Assembly (NCBI GenBank): GCA_042691655.1
Contig: CP170506.1
Span: 3,720,001 to 3,784,000 of the forward strand
DNA length: 64,000 nucleotides
Direction: 5' to 3'
From: UBA695 sp042691655
GTDB lineage: Bacteria; Verrucomicrobiota; Verrucomicrobiia; Chthoniobacterales; Chthoniobacteraceae
Both the position numbers and the translations under genes were made by a program. This document shows, one piece after another, positions 16,728 to 25,888 of the stretch (within the stretch, counting starts at the first letter, position 1; each line of letters starts with the position of its first letter). Under the pieces are notes generated by a model. The model was not told the origin of the DNA, searched no databases, and saw only the letters and a program-made list of their open reading frames with translations.

Positions 16728-18341
16728 TTAGGCGATTTGGAACACGCCGTAGGAGAGGCCCGGCATCAAAATGGCGACCCGTGACGCACCGGTTTCGACC
16801 CGGATTTCTTCCTTTCCGAAGATCTGCCGCAGCGTTTCCGGAGCTTCCGGGAGGCAGAAGGAGGCCTCGGTTTCCCGGTCGGCCGGGTTGATGGCCACTA
16901 GGAGACGCCGTCCGCCAAAGGCCCGCTCGTAGACCAGGGGATACTGGCCCGGCTCGGCGTAAAGCGGGATAAACGCCGCGTCGGCCCAGAGGGCGCGGTG
17001 CTCCTTGCGCAAACGTCCCAGCGCCCGGATGAGGTTCAGGAGCGAAGCGGGGTCGGCCTCCTCGTCGGCTACGTTGGGCCGGGCGGGATCGGGGTCGATC
17101 GGCAGGTAAAGCCGCGCAGCATCCCCGGTGGAAAATCCGGCGTTGGCCGAGCCGTCCCATTGCATCGGGGTACGCGCGCCGGTCCGGCTGTAGCCCCCTT
17201 CCTTGGAAATCAGGCCCGGTATCTGCCGCATCCCGATCTCGTCGCCATTATAGATAAAGGGAATGCCGGGCATGGTCAGGATCATGGCGAAAACGGTTTT
17301 CAGCTCCTCCTTTGACCGGCCCAGGGCGAGCCGGGTGCAATCATGGTTGCCCGAGGGAATGGTGATGAAGCCCAGTTCGCGCGTGGCGCTGTAATGTTCC
17401 AGATACGGGTCGAGGAACTCGCGGATATTGCCGAGGCCCTCCTTGCCAAAGAAGCTGTGGCCGCCCGGGGTCCGGGGATTGAGGTCGCGCTCGCGCTCCT
17501 TGCGCAGCAGCGCGAGATAGGCGGGCGGGTTGCCGAAGGCGAGCATGAAATCGATGTGAAAACCGCCCGGGATGGCCTTGGAGGGCTCCGACCACTCGGA
17601 CATCAGCACGGCTTCGGGGTACTCGCGGTCAAACATCTCCCGGACGCTCCTCCAAAGCGCCATGGTTTCTTTCAAATCGGGGTCGGCCTTGACCAGCGAA
17701 TGGGCCATATCGACGCGGAAGCCGTCGGCTCCCAGGTCGAGCCAGAACCGCATGATCTTAATCAACTCCGCGCGGGTCGCCTGGACGTCGGGATGGGTGA
17801 CGGGGAGCTGCCACGGTTTCTCCGGATCGGGTTGGGCGTAGCCGTAATTGAGCGCGGGCTGGTGGTAGAAGAAATTGGGCAAAAAATTGCCGTCGCGGTC
17901 GCCGTAGCCGTTGATGGAGCCGGGGGCCTGTTCCCAGACGCTGCGGGTCCAGATGTAGCGGTTGGAGAATTCGTTAGGCGTGGCGCTCGCGGAAGCTTTG
18001 AACCACGGGTGCTGATCCGAAGTGTGCCCGGCCACGAGGTCGAGGCAGATTTTCATGCCGCGCCGATGGGCTTCGTCGAAGAGGCGCTTAATGTCGGCGT
18101 TGGTGCCGTAGCGCGGGGCGATTTGGTAGAAATCCGCAATGTCGTACCCGGCATCGCGGAAGGGCGAAACAAAACACGGGTTGAGCCAGACGGCGTTGCA
18201 GCCCAGCGACTGAATGTAGTCGAGCTTGCGGATGATCCCCTCAAGGTCGCCGATGCCGTCAGCGTTGGTGTCGAGGAACGACTGCGGATACAGTTCGTAA
18301 AAGATGGACGAGGCGAGCCAGGCGGGTGTGGGAACGATCAT
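16728..18341 (-). CDS. GH13 family alpha-glucosidase/alpha-amylase-like enzyme
   Basis: A 537-residue family GH13 enzyme without a signal peptide, so probably cytosolic and acting on alpha-linked oligosaccharides. The barrel starts with FYELYPQSFLDTNADGIGDLEGI. The catalytic triad is visible: nucleophile Asp 211 (GFRVDMAH), acid/base Glu 249 (LMSEWSE) and Asp 334 (GNHDCTR). GIPFIYNGDEIGM and TPMQWD are further GH13 marks, the latter common in alpha-glucosidases, trehalose synthases and sucrose-processing members. The exact specificity is open. I use the ATG at 18341 (MIVPTPAW); an upstream ATG at 18449 adds residues without similarity. It is divergent from the GH38 gene, with a shared candidate operator between them. 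Confidence 0.92.
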   Translation of the reverse strand: MIVPTPAWLASSIFYELYPQSFLDTNADGIGDLEGIIRKLDYIQSLGCNAVWLNPCFVSPFRDAGYDIADFYQIAPRYGTNADIKRLFDEAHRRGMKICLDLVAGHTSDQHPWFKASASATPNEFSNRYIWTRSVWEQAPGSINGYGDRDGNFLPNFFYHQPALNYGYAQPDPEKPWQLPVTHPDVQATRAELIKIMRFWLDLGADGFRVDMAHSLVKADPDLKETMALWRSVREMFDREYPEAVLMSEWSEPSKAIPGGFHIDFMLAFGNPPAYLALLRKERERDLNPRTPGGHSFFGKEGLGNIREFLDPYLEHYSATRELGFITIPSGNHDCTRLALGRSKEELKTVFAMILTMPGIPFIYNGDEIGMRQIPGLISKEGGYSRTGARTPMQWDGSANAGFSTGDAARLYLPIDPDPARPNVADEEADPASLLNLIRALGRLRKEHRALWADAAFIPLYAEPGQYPLVYERAFGGRRLLVAINPADRETEASFCLPEAPETLRQIFGKEEIRVETGASRVAILMPGLSYGVFQIA

Positions 18342-18418
18342 AGGATGGGGCTCAAAATCCCAGCGCGGCCCTCCGGGGTAAAGAGAGGGGCCATTCATTC
18401 GTTGAAAAAGGGAGCCTA

Positions 18419-18431
18419 TCCAACGGGTGAA
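18419..18431. promoter_or_regulatory. Candidate LacI-type operator, site 1
   Basis: TCCAACGGGTGAA lies between the divergent GH13 and GH38 genes. It matches the consensus TTCAACRGGTGAA, read from four intergenic sites of this locus, at all but one base. Confidence 0.4.
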
Positions 18432-18472
18432 TGGAAAATGCGTTCTCAACGGGAAGGAATGGAGGCTTTTTC

Positions 18473-19423
18473 ATGATGTTTCGAAACCCTCAAACCCATT
18501 TTTGTCCTATCAAAGCGAACGCCACCCACATCAAGCAAATCAAGGTCGTATCCAACACGCATTGGGACCGGGAATTCCGGCGCACGTTTGAAAAAACGCG
18601 CCGTCGCCTCCTAACTATGCTGGATACCACGCTCGACATCCTGGAAAAAGACCCCGACTACGCCTCGTTCACGATGGACGGCCATTCCATCATGATCGAT
18701 GACTACCTCGAAATGCGCCCTGAGCGCCGCGCGCTGGTGGAGCAACTCGTCAAGTCACGCCGATTGATCTTGGGGCCATACTACACGCTGCCGGAGGAGT
18801 TCAGCATCGGCCAGGAAAGCCTGGTGCGCAATTTGCTCTGGGGCCGCAAGACGGTGGAGAGCTACGGCGGGCAGATCGGCACCGTGGCTTACACGCCCTC
18901 CTCGTGGGGCCAGACGGACCAGCTGCCGCAAATCCTCGCTGATTTCGGGCAAAAATACATGATGTTCTACCGGGGCATTTCGCATCACGAAGCCCCCGCC
19001 GAGTGGATTTGGGAAGCGCCGGACGGTACGCAAATCACCGCCAGCCGGTTTGCCATTTATTGCCGCTACAACTGGTATTACCAAGTACACCGCGTGGTAA
19101 CAGCAGGCGCACTTTTCGGCAAGGAATACCAGTGGGAAGATCACGACGAAGTGCCCGTGCGCATCGCCGACGGTCTCGCGGGGGAGGACCTCTCGTTCGA
19201 CCTTCAGACGCCGGAAGTGGCCTACGACAAATCCAAGCTCAAAGGGGCCATCGAGGCAATGGTGGAGCGCGAGGGACGGCATTTCACGACGCCCGTATTT
19301 CTGGCCATGCATGGGCACGATATTTCCGTGGCCCACCCGCTGGAATCCCGCATCATCAAAGATGCGCAGGAGCTCCTCGCGGGCCAATACGAGATCGAGC
19401 ACACCGACCTGGAAGGCTTCTGA
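18473..19423 (+). CDS. GH38 alpha-mannosidase-like protein, N-terminal part (ends at in-frame TGA)
   Basis: The 316-residue N-terminal barrel part of a GH38 protein. VVSNTHWDREFRRTFEKTR is the family's metal-binding start. The family's conserved PDxFGH-type segment, which holds the nucleophile Asp, reads here TPSSWGQTDQLPQIL, with Ser 143 at the Asp position. ATG 18473 is chosen because GGAGG (18461-18465) sits seven bases ahead. The frame ends at TGA 19421-19423 but continues open in the same frame to 21283, so the gene is interrupted by one codon that would naturally be Trp. With both changes it may be decaying, unless the stop is read through. Confidence 0.8.
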   Translation: MMFRNPQTHFCPIKANATHIKQIKVVSNTHWDREFRRTFEKTRRRLLTMLDTTLDILEKDPDYASFTMDGHSIMIDDYLEMRPERRALVEQLVKSRRLILGPYYTLPEEFSIGQESLVRNLLWGRKTVESYGGQIGTVAYTPSSWGQTDQLPQILADFGQKYMMFYRGISHHEAPAEWIWEAPDGTQITASRFAIYCRYNWYYQVHRVVTAGALFGKEYQWEDHDEVPVRIADGLAGEDLSFDLQTPEVAYDKSKLKGAIEAMVEREGRHFTTPVFLAMHGHDISVAHPLESRIIKDAQELLAGQYEIEHTDLEGF

Positions 19424-19456
19424 AAGGAAGCTGAAAAGCACCTCGACCGCAGCCAA

Positions 19457-21283
19457 ATGACCGTGCTCAAAGGCGAGCGCCGCTCCTACCTAAAGGATGG
19501 CATGTGGACCTTCCTCTTTCCCGGCACCGTCAGCGCCCGCACTTACCTAAAGCAGAAAGACTTTGCCGCAACCGGCGCGCTGGTTTACCTCGCCGAACCA
19601 CTGGCCGCCATGGCCGCCTCCTACGGGATGCCCTACCCGAAGCGCTATCTCGACCGGGGCTGGCAAACGCTCATCTCTAATCACACCCACGACGCCAACG
19701 GCGGTTGCGCTCCCGACGCGGTTTGCGAAGAAATGGCGAGCCGCTACGCCAAGGCCATCGACATCGCCGACATCGTCACCGAGGACGCGATGTGTCACGT
19801 TGCCAAAAACCTCTCCCCCGAGGGCCAGGAGAAAGGGGCGATGCAGCTCATCGTCTTCAACAGCCTTCCGGTCGAGCGGGACGCCATCGCAAGAGTCGAT
19901 CTCGAAATCCCCGCCGGATACAAGGCCAAGGCCGCCCGGCTCGAAGCGCCGTCCGACACTACCGTGGAACGCCAGGCCATCAGCTCGGAAAAATCGAGCT
20001 CATTTGTGGACAGCATTTGGGAAGTGCCGCGCATCGTGGCTTCCAACCGGATCAAATTTTACGCCAAGTTCAACAAGCTGCCGGGCCTCGGCTACCGCGC
20101 CTACTCAATCGTACCCGAACCGGTGGAACTCCGCTCGCGCGCTTCCATCGCGGTCAATGATACGACACTTGAAAACGAATTCCTGCGCGCCACGGTCAAA
20201 GCGAACGGCACCGTCGATCTCGTCTGCAAAAAAACCGGCAAGACCTATCGCCAGCTCAACTACTTGACGAGCCAGGGCGAATGCGGCAACGCCTTGAAAC
20301 ACGTCGCGCCCGCCTTCGACCGCAAGTACAACAGCCTCGGCGCGCAAGCCGTGCTATCGATCAAAGAAAAAGGCCCGCTCGTCGGCTGCATCGAGGCGGT
20401 TTACGGGTTCGAGGTGCCGGTCGATTACGGCAACGGCACGGGCCGCAGCAATGAGTTAACCCGCATCCCGGTGCGCGTGGAATACCGCCTCAAAAAAAGC
20501 TCGCAGCTCGTCGAAGTGACCCTCATACTCGATAATACCGCCAAGGACCACCTCCTGCGCGCCAATCTCCCCTCCGGCATCCAGGCCAACCGGAGCGTTT
20601 CCGACACCCACTTTGACGTAGTCGAGCGGCCCATCGCCATTCCCGACTCCACCGGCTGGGTCGAGGAAGCCTTCGGCGCACAACCGCTGCAAACATTCGC
20701 CAGCCTGGATGACGGCAGCGATTGCCTGGCCATCCTGCCCAAGGGCCTTTTCGAATACGAGGTCCAGGAGGACGACACGCGCACCCTTTCGCTAACCCTC
20801 CTGCGCGCCTGCCGCATCAAGCTGGCCGTCAGCGAGGAAAAAGTCACCGAGCTTCCCGACGAAGGCATCCAGTGCCTGGGCAAGCAGACCTTCGCCTACT
20901 CCATTTTCGCCGGAGCGGGCGACTGGCGGCAAAACGCACTCCTCACCGAAGCCGCGCAAGCCAACGAACCGCTGCGCCTCATCATGGCAGGGCGCGGCCA
21001 CGGCTCACTGCCGCGCGAGGGCGGCCTCTTCATTCTGGATAACACGCTTTTGCACGTCAGCGCGGTCAAACAAGCCGAGGACGGCGACGGGCTCATCATC
21101 CGCCTCTTCAACCCGGCGACAACCGCCCAACCGGCCCAGCTCGCCTTCAACCGCTGCATCGCCAAAGCGATCCGCAGCCGGATGGACGAAAGCCCCCTCG
21201 CCGAACTGCAACCCTCCGGCGACCAACTCGCGCTCTCCGTGGAAGCGAAAAAAATCGTCACCCTTCGCCTACACCTCGCCTAA
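19457..21283 (+). CDS. GH38 alpha-mannosidase-like protein, C-terminal part
   Basis: In the same frame as 18473-19423 and separated from it by one stop codon and eleven sense codons. The 608 residues cover the middle and C-terminal beta-rich domains of GH38 enzymes (LEPLAAMAASYGMPYPKRYLD-type helical part, VFNSLPVERDAI, VDLVCKKTGKTYRQLNYL, VEYRLKKSSQLVEVTL). The first ATG after the stop (19457) could restart translation, but this part alone lacks the catalytic metal site. Together the two pieces give about 936 residues, a normal GH38 length. It is followed directly by a HAD gene (TAATG overlap). Confidence 0.8.
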   Translation: MTVLKGERRSYLKDGMWTFLFPGTVSARTYLKQKDFAATGALVYLAEPLAAMAASYGMPYPKRYLDRGWQTLISNHTHDANGGCAPDAVCEEMASRYAKAIDIADIVTEDAMCHVAKNLSPEGQEKGAMQLIVFNSLPVERDAIARVDLEIPAGYKAKAARLEAPSDTTVERQAISSEKSSSFVDSIWEVPRIVASNRIKFYAKFNKLPGLGYRAYSIVPEPVELRSRASIAVNDTTLENEFLRATVKANGTVDLVCKKTGKTYRQLNYLTSQGECGNALKHVAPAFDRKYNSLGAQAVLSIKEKGPLVGCIEAVYGFEVPVDYGNGTGRSNELTRIPVRVEYRLKKSSQLVEVTLILDNTAKDHLLRANLPSGIQANRSVSDTHFDVVERPIAIPDSTGWVEEAFGAQPLQTFASLDDGSDCLAILPKGLFEYEVQEDDTRTLSLTLLRACRIKLAVSEEKVTELPDEGIQCLGKQTFAYSIFAGAGDWRQNALLTEAAQANEPLRLIMAGRGHGSLPREGGLFILDNTLLHVSAVKQAEDGDGLIIRLFNPATTAQPAQLAFNRCIAKAIRSRMDESPLAELQPSGDQLALSVEAKKIVTLRLHLA

Positions 21284-22269
21284 TGAACCTCCCCGGAATT
21301 ACCTCCGACGCCGAAACGCTAGCCAGCGACTTCATCCCACTCCAAACCGGCGGCAACGGCCTCTTCCGCGCCGGAAAGAATGGCGTGCAAGCCATCTACA
21401 CGCCGCTTGACCGCGTGGCGGAGCTGATTGTTTTCGAGGGAAAAACCCTCGTCTACATCAACTCCAAAATGGGCTACCCGGCCCTCTACCCGCTGGAGCC
21501 CGCCGCCTTCGAAGGCCCCGCCGAGGCCGTCTTAATGGACCTGGACGGCACCAGCGTGCACAGCGAACACTTCTGGATCTGGGTCATCGAACAGACCACC
21601 GCGCGGCTGCTTGGCAACCCGAAATTCCAGCTCGAAGCCGCCGACGAACCCCACGTCTCCGGCCACTCGGTCAGCGAGCACCTGAGCTACTGCGTCGAGA
21701 AATATTGCCCGGGTAAAACCGTCGAAGAAGCCCGCTGCCACTACTTCGAAATCGTACACCACGAAATGGCCGAGATCATGGCCGGACGCGGACGCCCCAA
21801 CGCCTTCGAACCCGCCCCCGGCCTCGACGAATTCCTCTACAAGCTGAAAGAAAACGGCGTAAAAATCGGCCTCGTCACCTCCGGGCTCTACGAAAAAGCA
21901 TGGCCGGAAATCGTCTCCGCCTTCCGCACGCTCAAGATGGGCGATCCGCTCGAATTTTACGACGCCATCATCAGCGCCGGGCACGCCATCCGCCAAGGCC
22001 AGGCTGGCACCCTCGGCGAACTGGAGCCAAAGCCCCACCCATGGCTCTACGCCGAAACGGCCCGCGTCGGCCTCGGCATCGAACCCTCGCGACGCCACCG
22101 CGTCATCGGCATGGAGGACTCCGGCGCGGGCGTCGTCTCCATTCGCCTCGCAGGGTTCGCCGCCCTCGGCATCGCTGGCGGCAACATCGACCGCAGCGGC
22201 TCCAACCCCTTCCTCGCGGCCAAGGTGAACACTCTGATGGACGCCCTGCCGATGATCCTCGGGAAATAA
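21283..22269 (+). CDS. HAD-superfamily hydrolase (beta-phosphoglucomutase-like)
   Basis: A 328-residue cytosolic HAD protein. The nucleophile motif LMDLDGTSVHSEHFW lies near residue 84, after an unusual N-terminal extension of about 80 residues. GLVTSGLYEKA supplies motif II, KPHPWLYAE motif III, and GMEDSGAGVVSIRLAGF motif IV, as in the beta-phosphoglucomutase/phosphatase branch. Its ATG overlaps the GH38 stop by one base, so it is cotranscribed. It may dephosphorylate or isomerise a sugar phosphate made by the locus; this is inferred from context. Confidence 0.85.
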   Translation: MNLPGITSDAETLASDFIPLQTGGNGLFRAGKNGVQAIYTPLDRVAELIVFEGKTLVYINSKMGYPALYPLEPAAFEGPAEAVLMDLDGTSVHSEHFWIWVIEQTTARLLGNPKFQLEAADEPHVSGHSVSEHLSYCVEKYCPGKTVEEARCHYFEIVHHEMAEIMAGRGRPNAFEPAPGLDEFLYKLKENGVKIGLVTSGLYEKAWPEIVSAFRTLKMGDPLEFYDAIISAGHAIRQGQAGTLGELEPKPHPWLYAETARVGLGIEPSRRHRVIGMEDSGAGVVSIRLAGFAALGIAGGNIDRSGSNPFLAAKVNTLMDALPMILGK

Positions 22270-22361
22270 TCCTGAGCGGAAAAGTCAACTATCCGGGCGT
22301 TCTGCCTATATCCGCATCCAGCCCAAAAGACTATCCTTTCAACCAAGCCAACCGCCCTTCT

Positions 22362-22478
22362 CTATGAGCCAAGCATTTCACCCTCCAGTTTGCTCAACAG
22401 GTGAATATCAAGCGCATTGGAGTAGGGGCGGATTTTGCTACAGATAAAGTTGAATGCGACCTCCAGCCCCCGTTTCCC
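22362..22478 (-). pseudogene. Possible remnant of a LacI-type regulator C-terminus
   Basis: The minus strand of the gap before the GH4 gene can encode about 38 residues (GLEVAFNFICSKI ... LDIHLLSKLEGEMLGS, then TAG). This resembles the tail of LacI-family proteins, where a helix is followed by a strand and an xLVEGESLG-type ending. The frame runs into the antisense of the GH4 gene, so the rest is missing. The match is by eye and may be chance. Confidence 0.3.
22393..22405. promoter_or_regulatory. Candidate LacI-type operator, site 2
   Basis: CTCAACAGGTGAA lies 75 bases upstream of the GH4 start. It shares TCAACAGGTGA exactly with the site at 32203-32215. Confidence 0.4.
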
Positions 22479-22479
22479 C

Positions 22480-24732
22480 ATGCCTTCGATGAACAAGATT
22501 GCCCTCATCGGTGCGGGTAGCGTGATCTTTACCAGGAACCTGATCGCGGATATCCTCCAATATCCGGCCCTGGCAGAGAGCACAATCTGCCTGATGGACA
22601 TCGACCCAAGACGTCTCACCACCATCGACCGATTGGCACGGCAGATGGCGGCGCAACTCGGGGTTAAAGCCCGGATCGAGTCCACGCTCGACCTGCGCAC
22701 CGCCTGCACCGGGGCCAAGTATGTTGTCACGACCTTCCAGGTGGGCGGCTACATGCCCTCCACGCTGGTCGATTTTGAGATTCCCGCCCGCTACGGCGTC
22801 CGCCAGACCATCGGCGACACCCTGGGCGTCGGCGGCGTTTTCCGGGCCCTCCGGTCCATCCCCGAACTGGTCCGCGTGGCTCGGACCATGGAGGAATTTG
22901 GCGCGGCCAGCCCGCTGCTCCTCAACTACTCCAACCCGATGGCCATGAACATGTGGGCCACCCAGCGGCTCAGCAGCGTTCCCGCCGTGGGCCTCTGCCA
23001 CAGCGTACAGCATACCTCCCACCAGCTCGCCAGCTACTGCCAGGTGGACTACCGCGACATCGGCTTCCTCGTGGCGGGCATCAACCACATGGCGTTTTTC
23101 CTGAAGTTCGACTACCAGGGCAAAGACGCCTACCCGATGCTTTTCCGCGCGCTGCGCGACCCGAACATCGTCGGCTGCGACCGCGTGCGCTTTGAGATGA
23201 TGCGGCGGCTCGGCTACTTCGTCACCGAATCCAGCGAGCACATGAGCGAGTACGTCCCCTACTTCCTCCAACACGGCTCCAAGGTAATCGATGCTTTCGG
23301 CATCCCGATCAACGAATACATCCGGCGCTGTGAAGTGCAGATCGACTCCTGGGGGAAAGTCGAGAGCCAGCTGCTCGACCCGTCACACCCCGTGAAGATC
23401 AGCCGCAGCGTCGAATATGGCTCGACCATTATCAACTCCATCGTCACCGGCGAGCCAAGCGTGATCTACGGCAACGTGGCCAATACGAGGCTCATCACCA
23501 ATCTGCCCGAGGGCTGCTGCGTGGAAGTCCCCTGCCTCGTCGACCGCCAGGGCCTGACCCCCACGCACATCGGCGCTCTCCCGCCACAGCTTGCCGCCAT
23601 CATCCGCACCAACGTCAACGTTCAGGAACTGGCTGTCGAAGCAGCGGTGACGGGCCGTCGCGACTATATCTACCAGGCGGTGATGGCCGATCCCCAAACG
23701 GCCTCGGTGCTGACGCTCGACAAGATCTGGGCCATGTGCGACGAGCTGATCGAAGCCCACCAGCGCGATGGCTTCCTGGGGGAGTACAAGCCCGTCGTGC
23801 GCAACACCGGCAAGCCGCTGGACGCCGTGGCCCGGGTGTTCCTCTCGATCCAGCCCGACCACCTCCAACCCGCCGCCGATTACCGGGGCGAAACCTTCTC
23901 GCTCGTGGCCGAAAACGAAATGCCGGAGCCCTTCGAGGGCAAGGTGGAGGTCCATGTCTCCGGCGCGTCCATCCAACCCTCGCAGGCGTTTCACCTCGAC
24001 CTCGCGCCATTCGCTACCGCCAAGCTCCCGTTTTCCCTGGCCGGTGAAAAGCCGCTGAAGGGGGAAGTGGAGTTCCGGATTCTCTCCGATTCGCCCAAGA
24101 CCGTTGAGCGGGTTTACCGGTTTGCCAGGCGGCTGGCGCTCGATGTCCCATCCGGACCCGCCGGGGACGAACGCGCTCCGTTTACGGTCGAGTGGAAGGG
24201 CGAAAAAGTAGCACAGGGGGGCCTCGGCCTGAGCCCGCAGGAACTCTTGATCGAAGCATCCATCAACGACGCCTGCCTGCGCGTGGACGAGAAAATCTAC
24301 TGGGACGGCAGCGCCGTCGAGATCGCGCTGAAAAACGCCCTCTTCCCGACCTCGCCACTTTTCGTGCTAGCCGTCCTGCCCTTCGCACAGCAGCCCCGGT
24401 TATTGCTCGACGGCAAGCCGTTCCATGGTGGTTCCGTGGCGGTAACGCACCACAAAACGGGCTACCACTTCCTGGCCCGCGTCGATTTAAATAAAACAGG
24501 CCTGAGCGCCACCGAACCGTTCCTTTTCAACCTGGTCTGCTACGTCAACGAACTCGGCACTCATGGCAAAATTCGCGTGGCCTGGCAGGCATCGGAAAAT
24601 CTCCGCGTCGACCAGACCCGGTTCGCTCTGGCCGTTCCCCGGGTGCCCGAAGCCGCCAAGCCCGGCGTGGTCGTACCGTTCACCCGCCGCAAGCGCCCGG
24701 CCAAGAAAGGCGAGCAGCAGATGGTTGGCTAG
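22480..24732 (+). CDS. GH4 family alpha-galactosidase/glycosidase with C-terminal extension
   Basis: A 750-residue protein. The first ~440 residues are a GH4 enzyme, which uses NAD and a divalent metal in a redox-elimination mechanism. Visible are the NAD motif IALIGAGSVIFTRNLI, the TFQVGGY segment, RQTIGDTLGVGG, the NYSNPMAMNMW loop and the metal-binding GLCHSVQHT (Cys about residue 173). The sequence fits the MelA alpha-galactosidase branch best. A further ~310 residues look like beta-sandwich modules (AENEMPEPFEGKVEVHVSG and following) that ordinary GH4 enzymes lack. There is no signal peptide. Start at ATG 22480; ATG 22489 is also possible. It is convergent with the LacI gene, 3 bases apart. 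Confidence 0.88.
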   Translation: MPSMNKIALIGAGSVIFTRNLIADILQYPALAESTICLMDIDPRRLTTIDRLARQMAAQLGVKARIESTLDLRTACTGAKYVVTTFQVGGYMPSTLVDFEIPARYGVRQTIGDTLGVGGVFRALRSIPELVRVARTMEEFGAASPLLLNYSNPMAMNMWATQRLSSVPAVGLCHSVQHTSHQLASYCQVDYRDIGFLVAGINHMAFFLKFDYQGKDAYPMLFRALRDPNIVGCDRVRFEMMRRLGYFVTESSEHMSEYVPYFLQHGSKVIDAFGIPINEYIRRCEVQIDSWGKVESQLLDPSHPVKISRSVEYGSTIINSIVTGEPSVIYGNVANTRLITNLPEGCCVEVPCLVDRQGLTPTHIGALPPQLAAIIRTNVNVQELAVEAAVTGRRDYIYQAVMADPQTASVLTLDKIWAMCDELIEAHQRDGFLGEYKPVVRNTGKPLDAVARVFLSIQPDHLQPAADYRGETFSLVAENEMPEPFEGKVEVHVSGASIQPSQAFHLDLAPFATAKLPFSLAGEKPLKGEVEFRILSDSPKTVERVYRFARRLALDVPSGPAGDERAPFTVEWKGEKVAQGGLGLSPQELLIEASINDACLRVDEKIYWDGSAVEIALKNALFPTSPLFVLAVLPFAQQPRLLLDGKPFHGGSVAVTHHKTGYHFLARVDLNKTGLSATEPFLFNLVCYVNELGTHGKIRVAWQASENLRVDQTRFALAVPRVPEAAKPGVVVPFTRRKRPAKKGEQQMVG

Positions 24733-24735
24733 GCT

Positions 24736-25761
24736 CTAGATCTTCCGAGGCGTACCGAGCGTCGGGCCGTCCTGCCAGCGGCTTTCGACGAACACGGCCT
24801 TGGGCACTTGCGGCGCACCCAGTTCGCGGCGCTGGAGCTGGGCCAGCACGGTATTGACCGCCGCCGCGCCCCAATGCGGTCGCTGCTGGAGCATCCCCGC
24901 CCAGGTTTGGTGGCAAAAATAGACATCGAGATGCACCAAGCTGACCTGCTCCGGAACGCGGTAGCCCGCCTCCTGCAACCAGTCGTAAATCTCCTGCTGC
25001 GAGGAGATGACCACCTGCGGATTGTGGTGCTCAAACCACTCCAGAAATTTCTGTTTTTGCTCCGGCTCGAAAAGCAGCACGGGAGGGTTTTCAATGGGGG
25101 TATGGGTGAGGTTCCCCGCGAGGAACCCGGCGACGAACCGGAAATCGGTCTGCAAATTGATCAGCCGGTGCATAGCCAGCCCTATGCGGGTGAACCCCCG
25201 GCGGCGCAGCTCCTCCACGGCCGTCATGGCGGTGGCGTAATTATCGTCACCAACGAAGTTCATCTCCGGATTGGTGGTATGCGCGCCAATGACACAACAC
25301 GAAAACTTGGGCCACACGGAAAGGTAACCGTCGGGCAGCCGGCTGTTGCCCCAAAGCGAATTGATGATCACCCCGCGGATCCCCCGGCTTAGGAGGATTT
25401 TTTCCAATCGGCCCGGCGTGTATTCGCGAGCATGGAATACATCCAGGCCATAGCCGAGCGAGTAGGCGTATTTCTGGGTGCCCTCCAGCAGCTCGGCGTG
25501 GGGAGTGTCCGGGGCCATGCCAAAGTCGATCATCCCCAGGTTCGAATGGAAATGGCTGGTCTGCCCCTCGCGCAGCTGGGTCATCAACTGCGCCACAATC
25601 GGGTTGGCACGGTAGCCCATTTGCGCGGCTAGTTCCTGGATGTGCTTGCATGTCTCGGCCTTGATGCGCGGGTCGTTGCGCAACGCGAGCGAAACGGTGG
25701 AGCGGTCCACGCCGGCTTTTTCGGCGATCTGCCGCAAGGTTGGAGGGGGGGTGTCGGGCAT
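24736..25761 (-). CDS. LacI family transcriptional regulator
   Basis: A 341-residue repressor or activator. The N-terminal helix-turn-helix is textbook LacI: TLRQIAEKAGVDRSTVSLALRNDPRIK. A periplasmic-binding-protein-like effector domain follows (GVIINSLWGNSRLPDGYLS, MNFVGDDNYATAMTAVEELRRRGFTRIGL). The effector is probably a sugar, judging from the adjacent GH genes. A 13-bp perfect palindrome lies in front of it at 25829. I prefer MPDTPPP (25761); an ATG six codons upstream is possible. It is divergent from the cassette genes. Confidence 0.92.
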   Translation of the reverse strand: MPDTPPPTLRQIAEKAGVDRSTVSLALRNDPRIKAETCKHIQELAAQMGYRANPIVAQLMTQLREGQTSHFHSNLGMIDFGMAPDTPHAELLEGTQKYAYSLGYGLDVFHAREYTPGRLEKILLSRGIRGVIINSLWGNSRLPDGYLSVWPKFSCCVIGAHTTNPEMNFVGDDNYATAMTAVEELRRRGFTRIGLAMHRLINLQTDFRFVAGFLAGNLTHTPIENPPVLLFEPEQKQKFLEWFEHHNPQVVISSQQEIYDWLQEAGYRVPEQVSLVHLDVYFCHQTWAGMLQQRPHWGAAAVNTVLAQLQRRELGAPQVPKAVFVESRWQDGPTLGTPRKI

Positions 25762-25828
25762 CGGCGAAAAATAGAACACTTACCGCGGATAATTTCCAGC
25801 AAAGATCCACATTGCCCCCCGCCGGAAT

Positions 25829-25841
25829 TTCAACGGTTGAA
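25829..25841. promoter_or_regulatory. Candidate LacI-type operator, site 3 (perfect palindrome)
   Basis: TTCAACGGTTGAA is a perfect 13-bp palindrome around a central base. It lies 68 bp before the LacI start and 48 bp before the cassette D start, where it could control both. Three degenerate versions occur at 18419, 22393 and 32203. Confidence 0.5.
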
Positions 25842-25888
25842 CTTGTAACCTTTTGCGATCCCAAACCAACCGGCCTATTTATTCGCAC

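Noticed and set aside
19421..19423. In-frame TGA as a selenocysteine codon
   Set aside because: No convincing hairpin right after the TGA, no redox motif around it, and the context fits a Trp-to-stop change.
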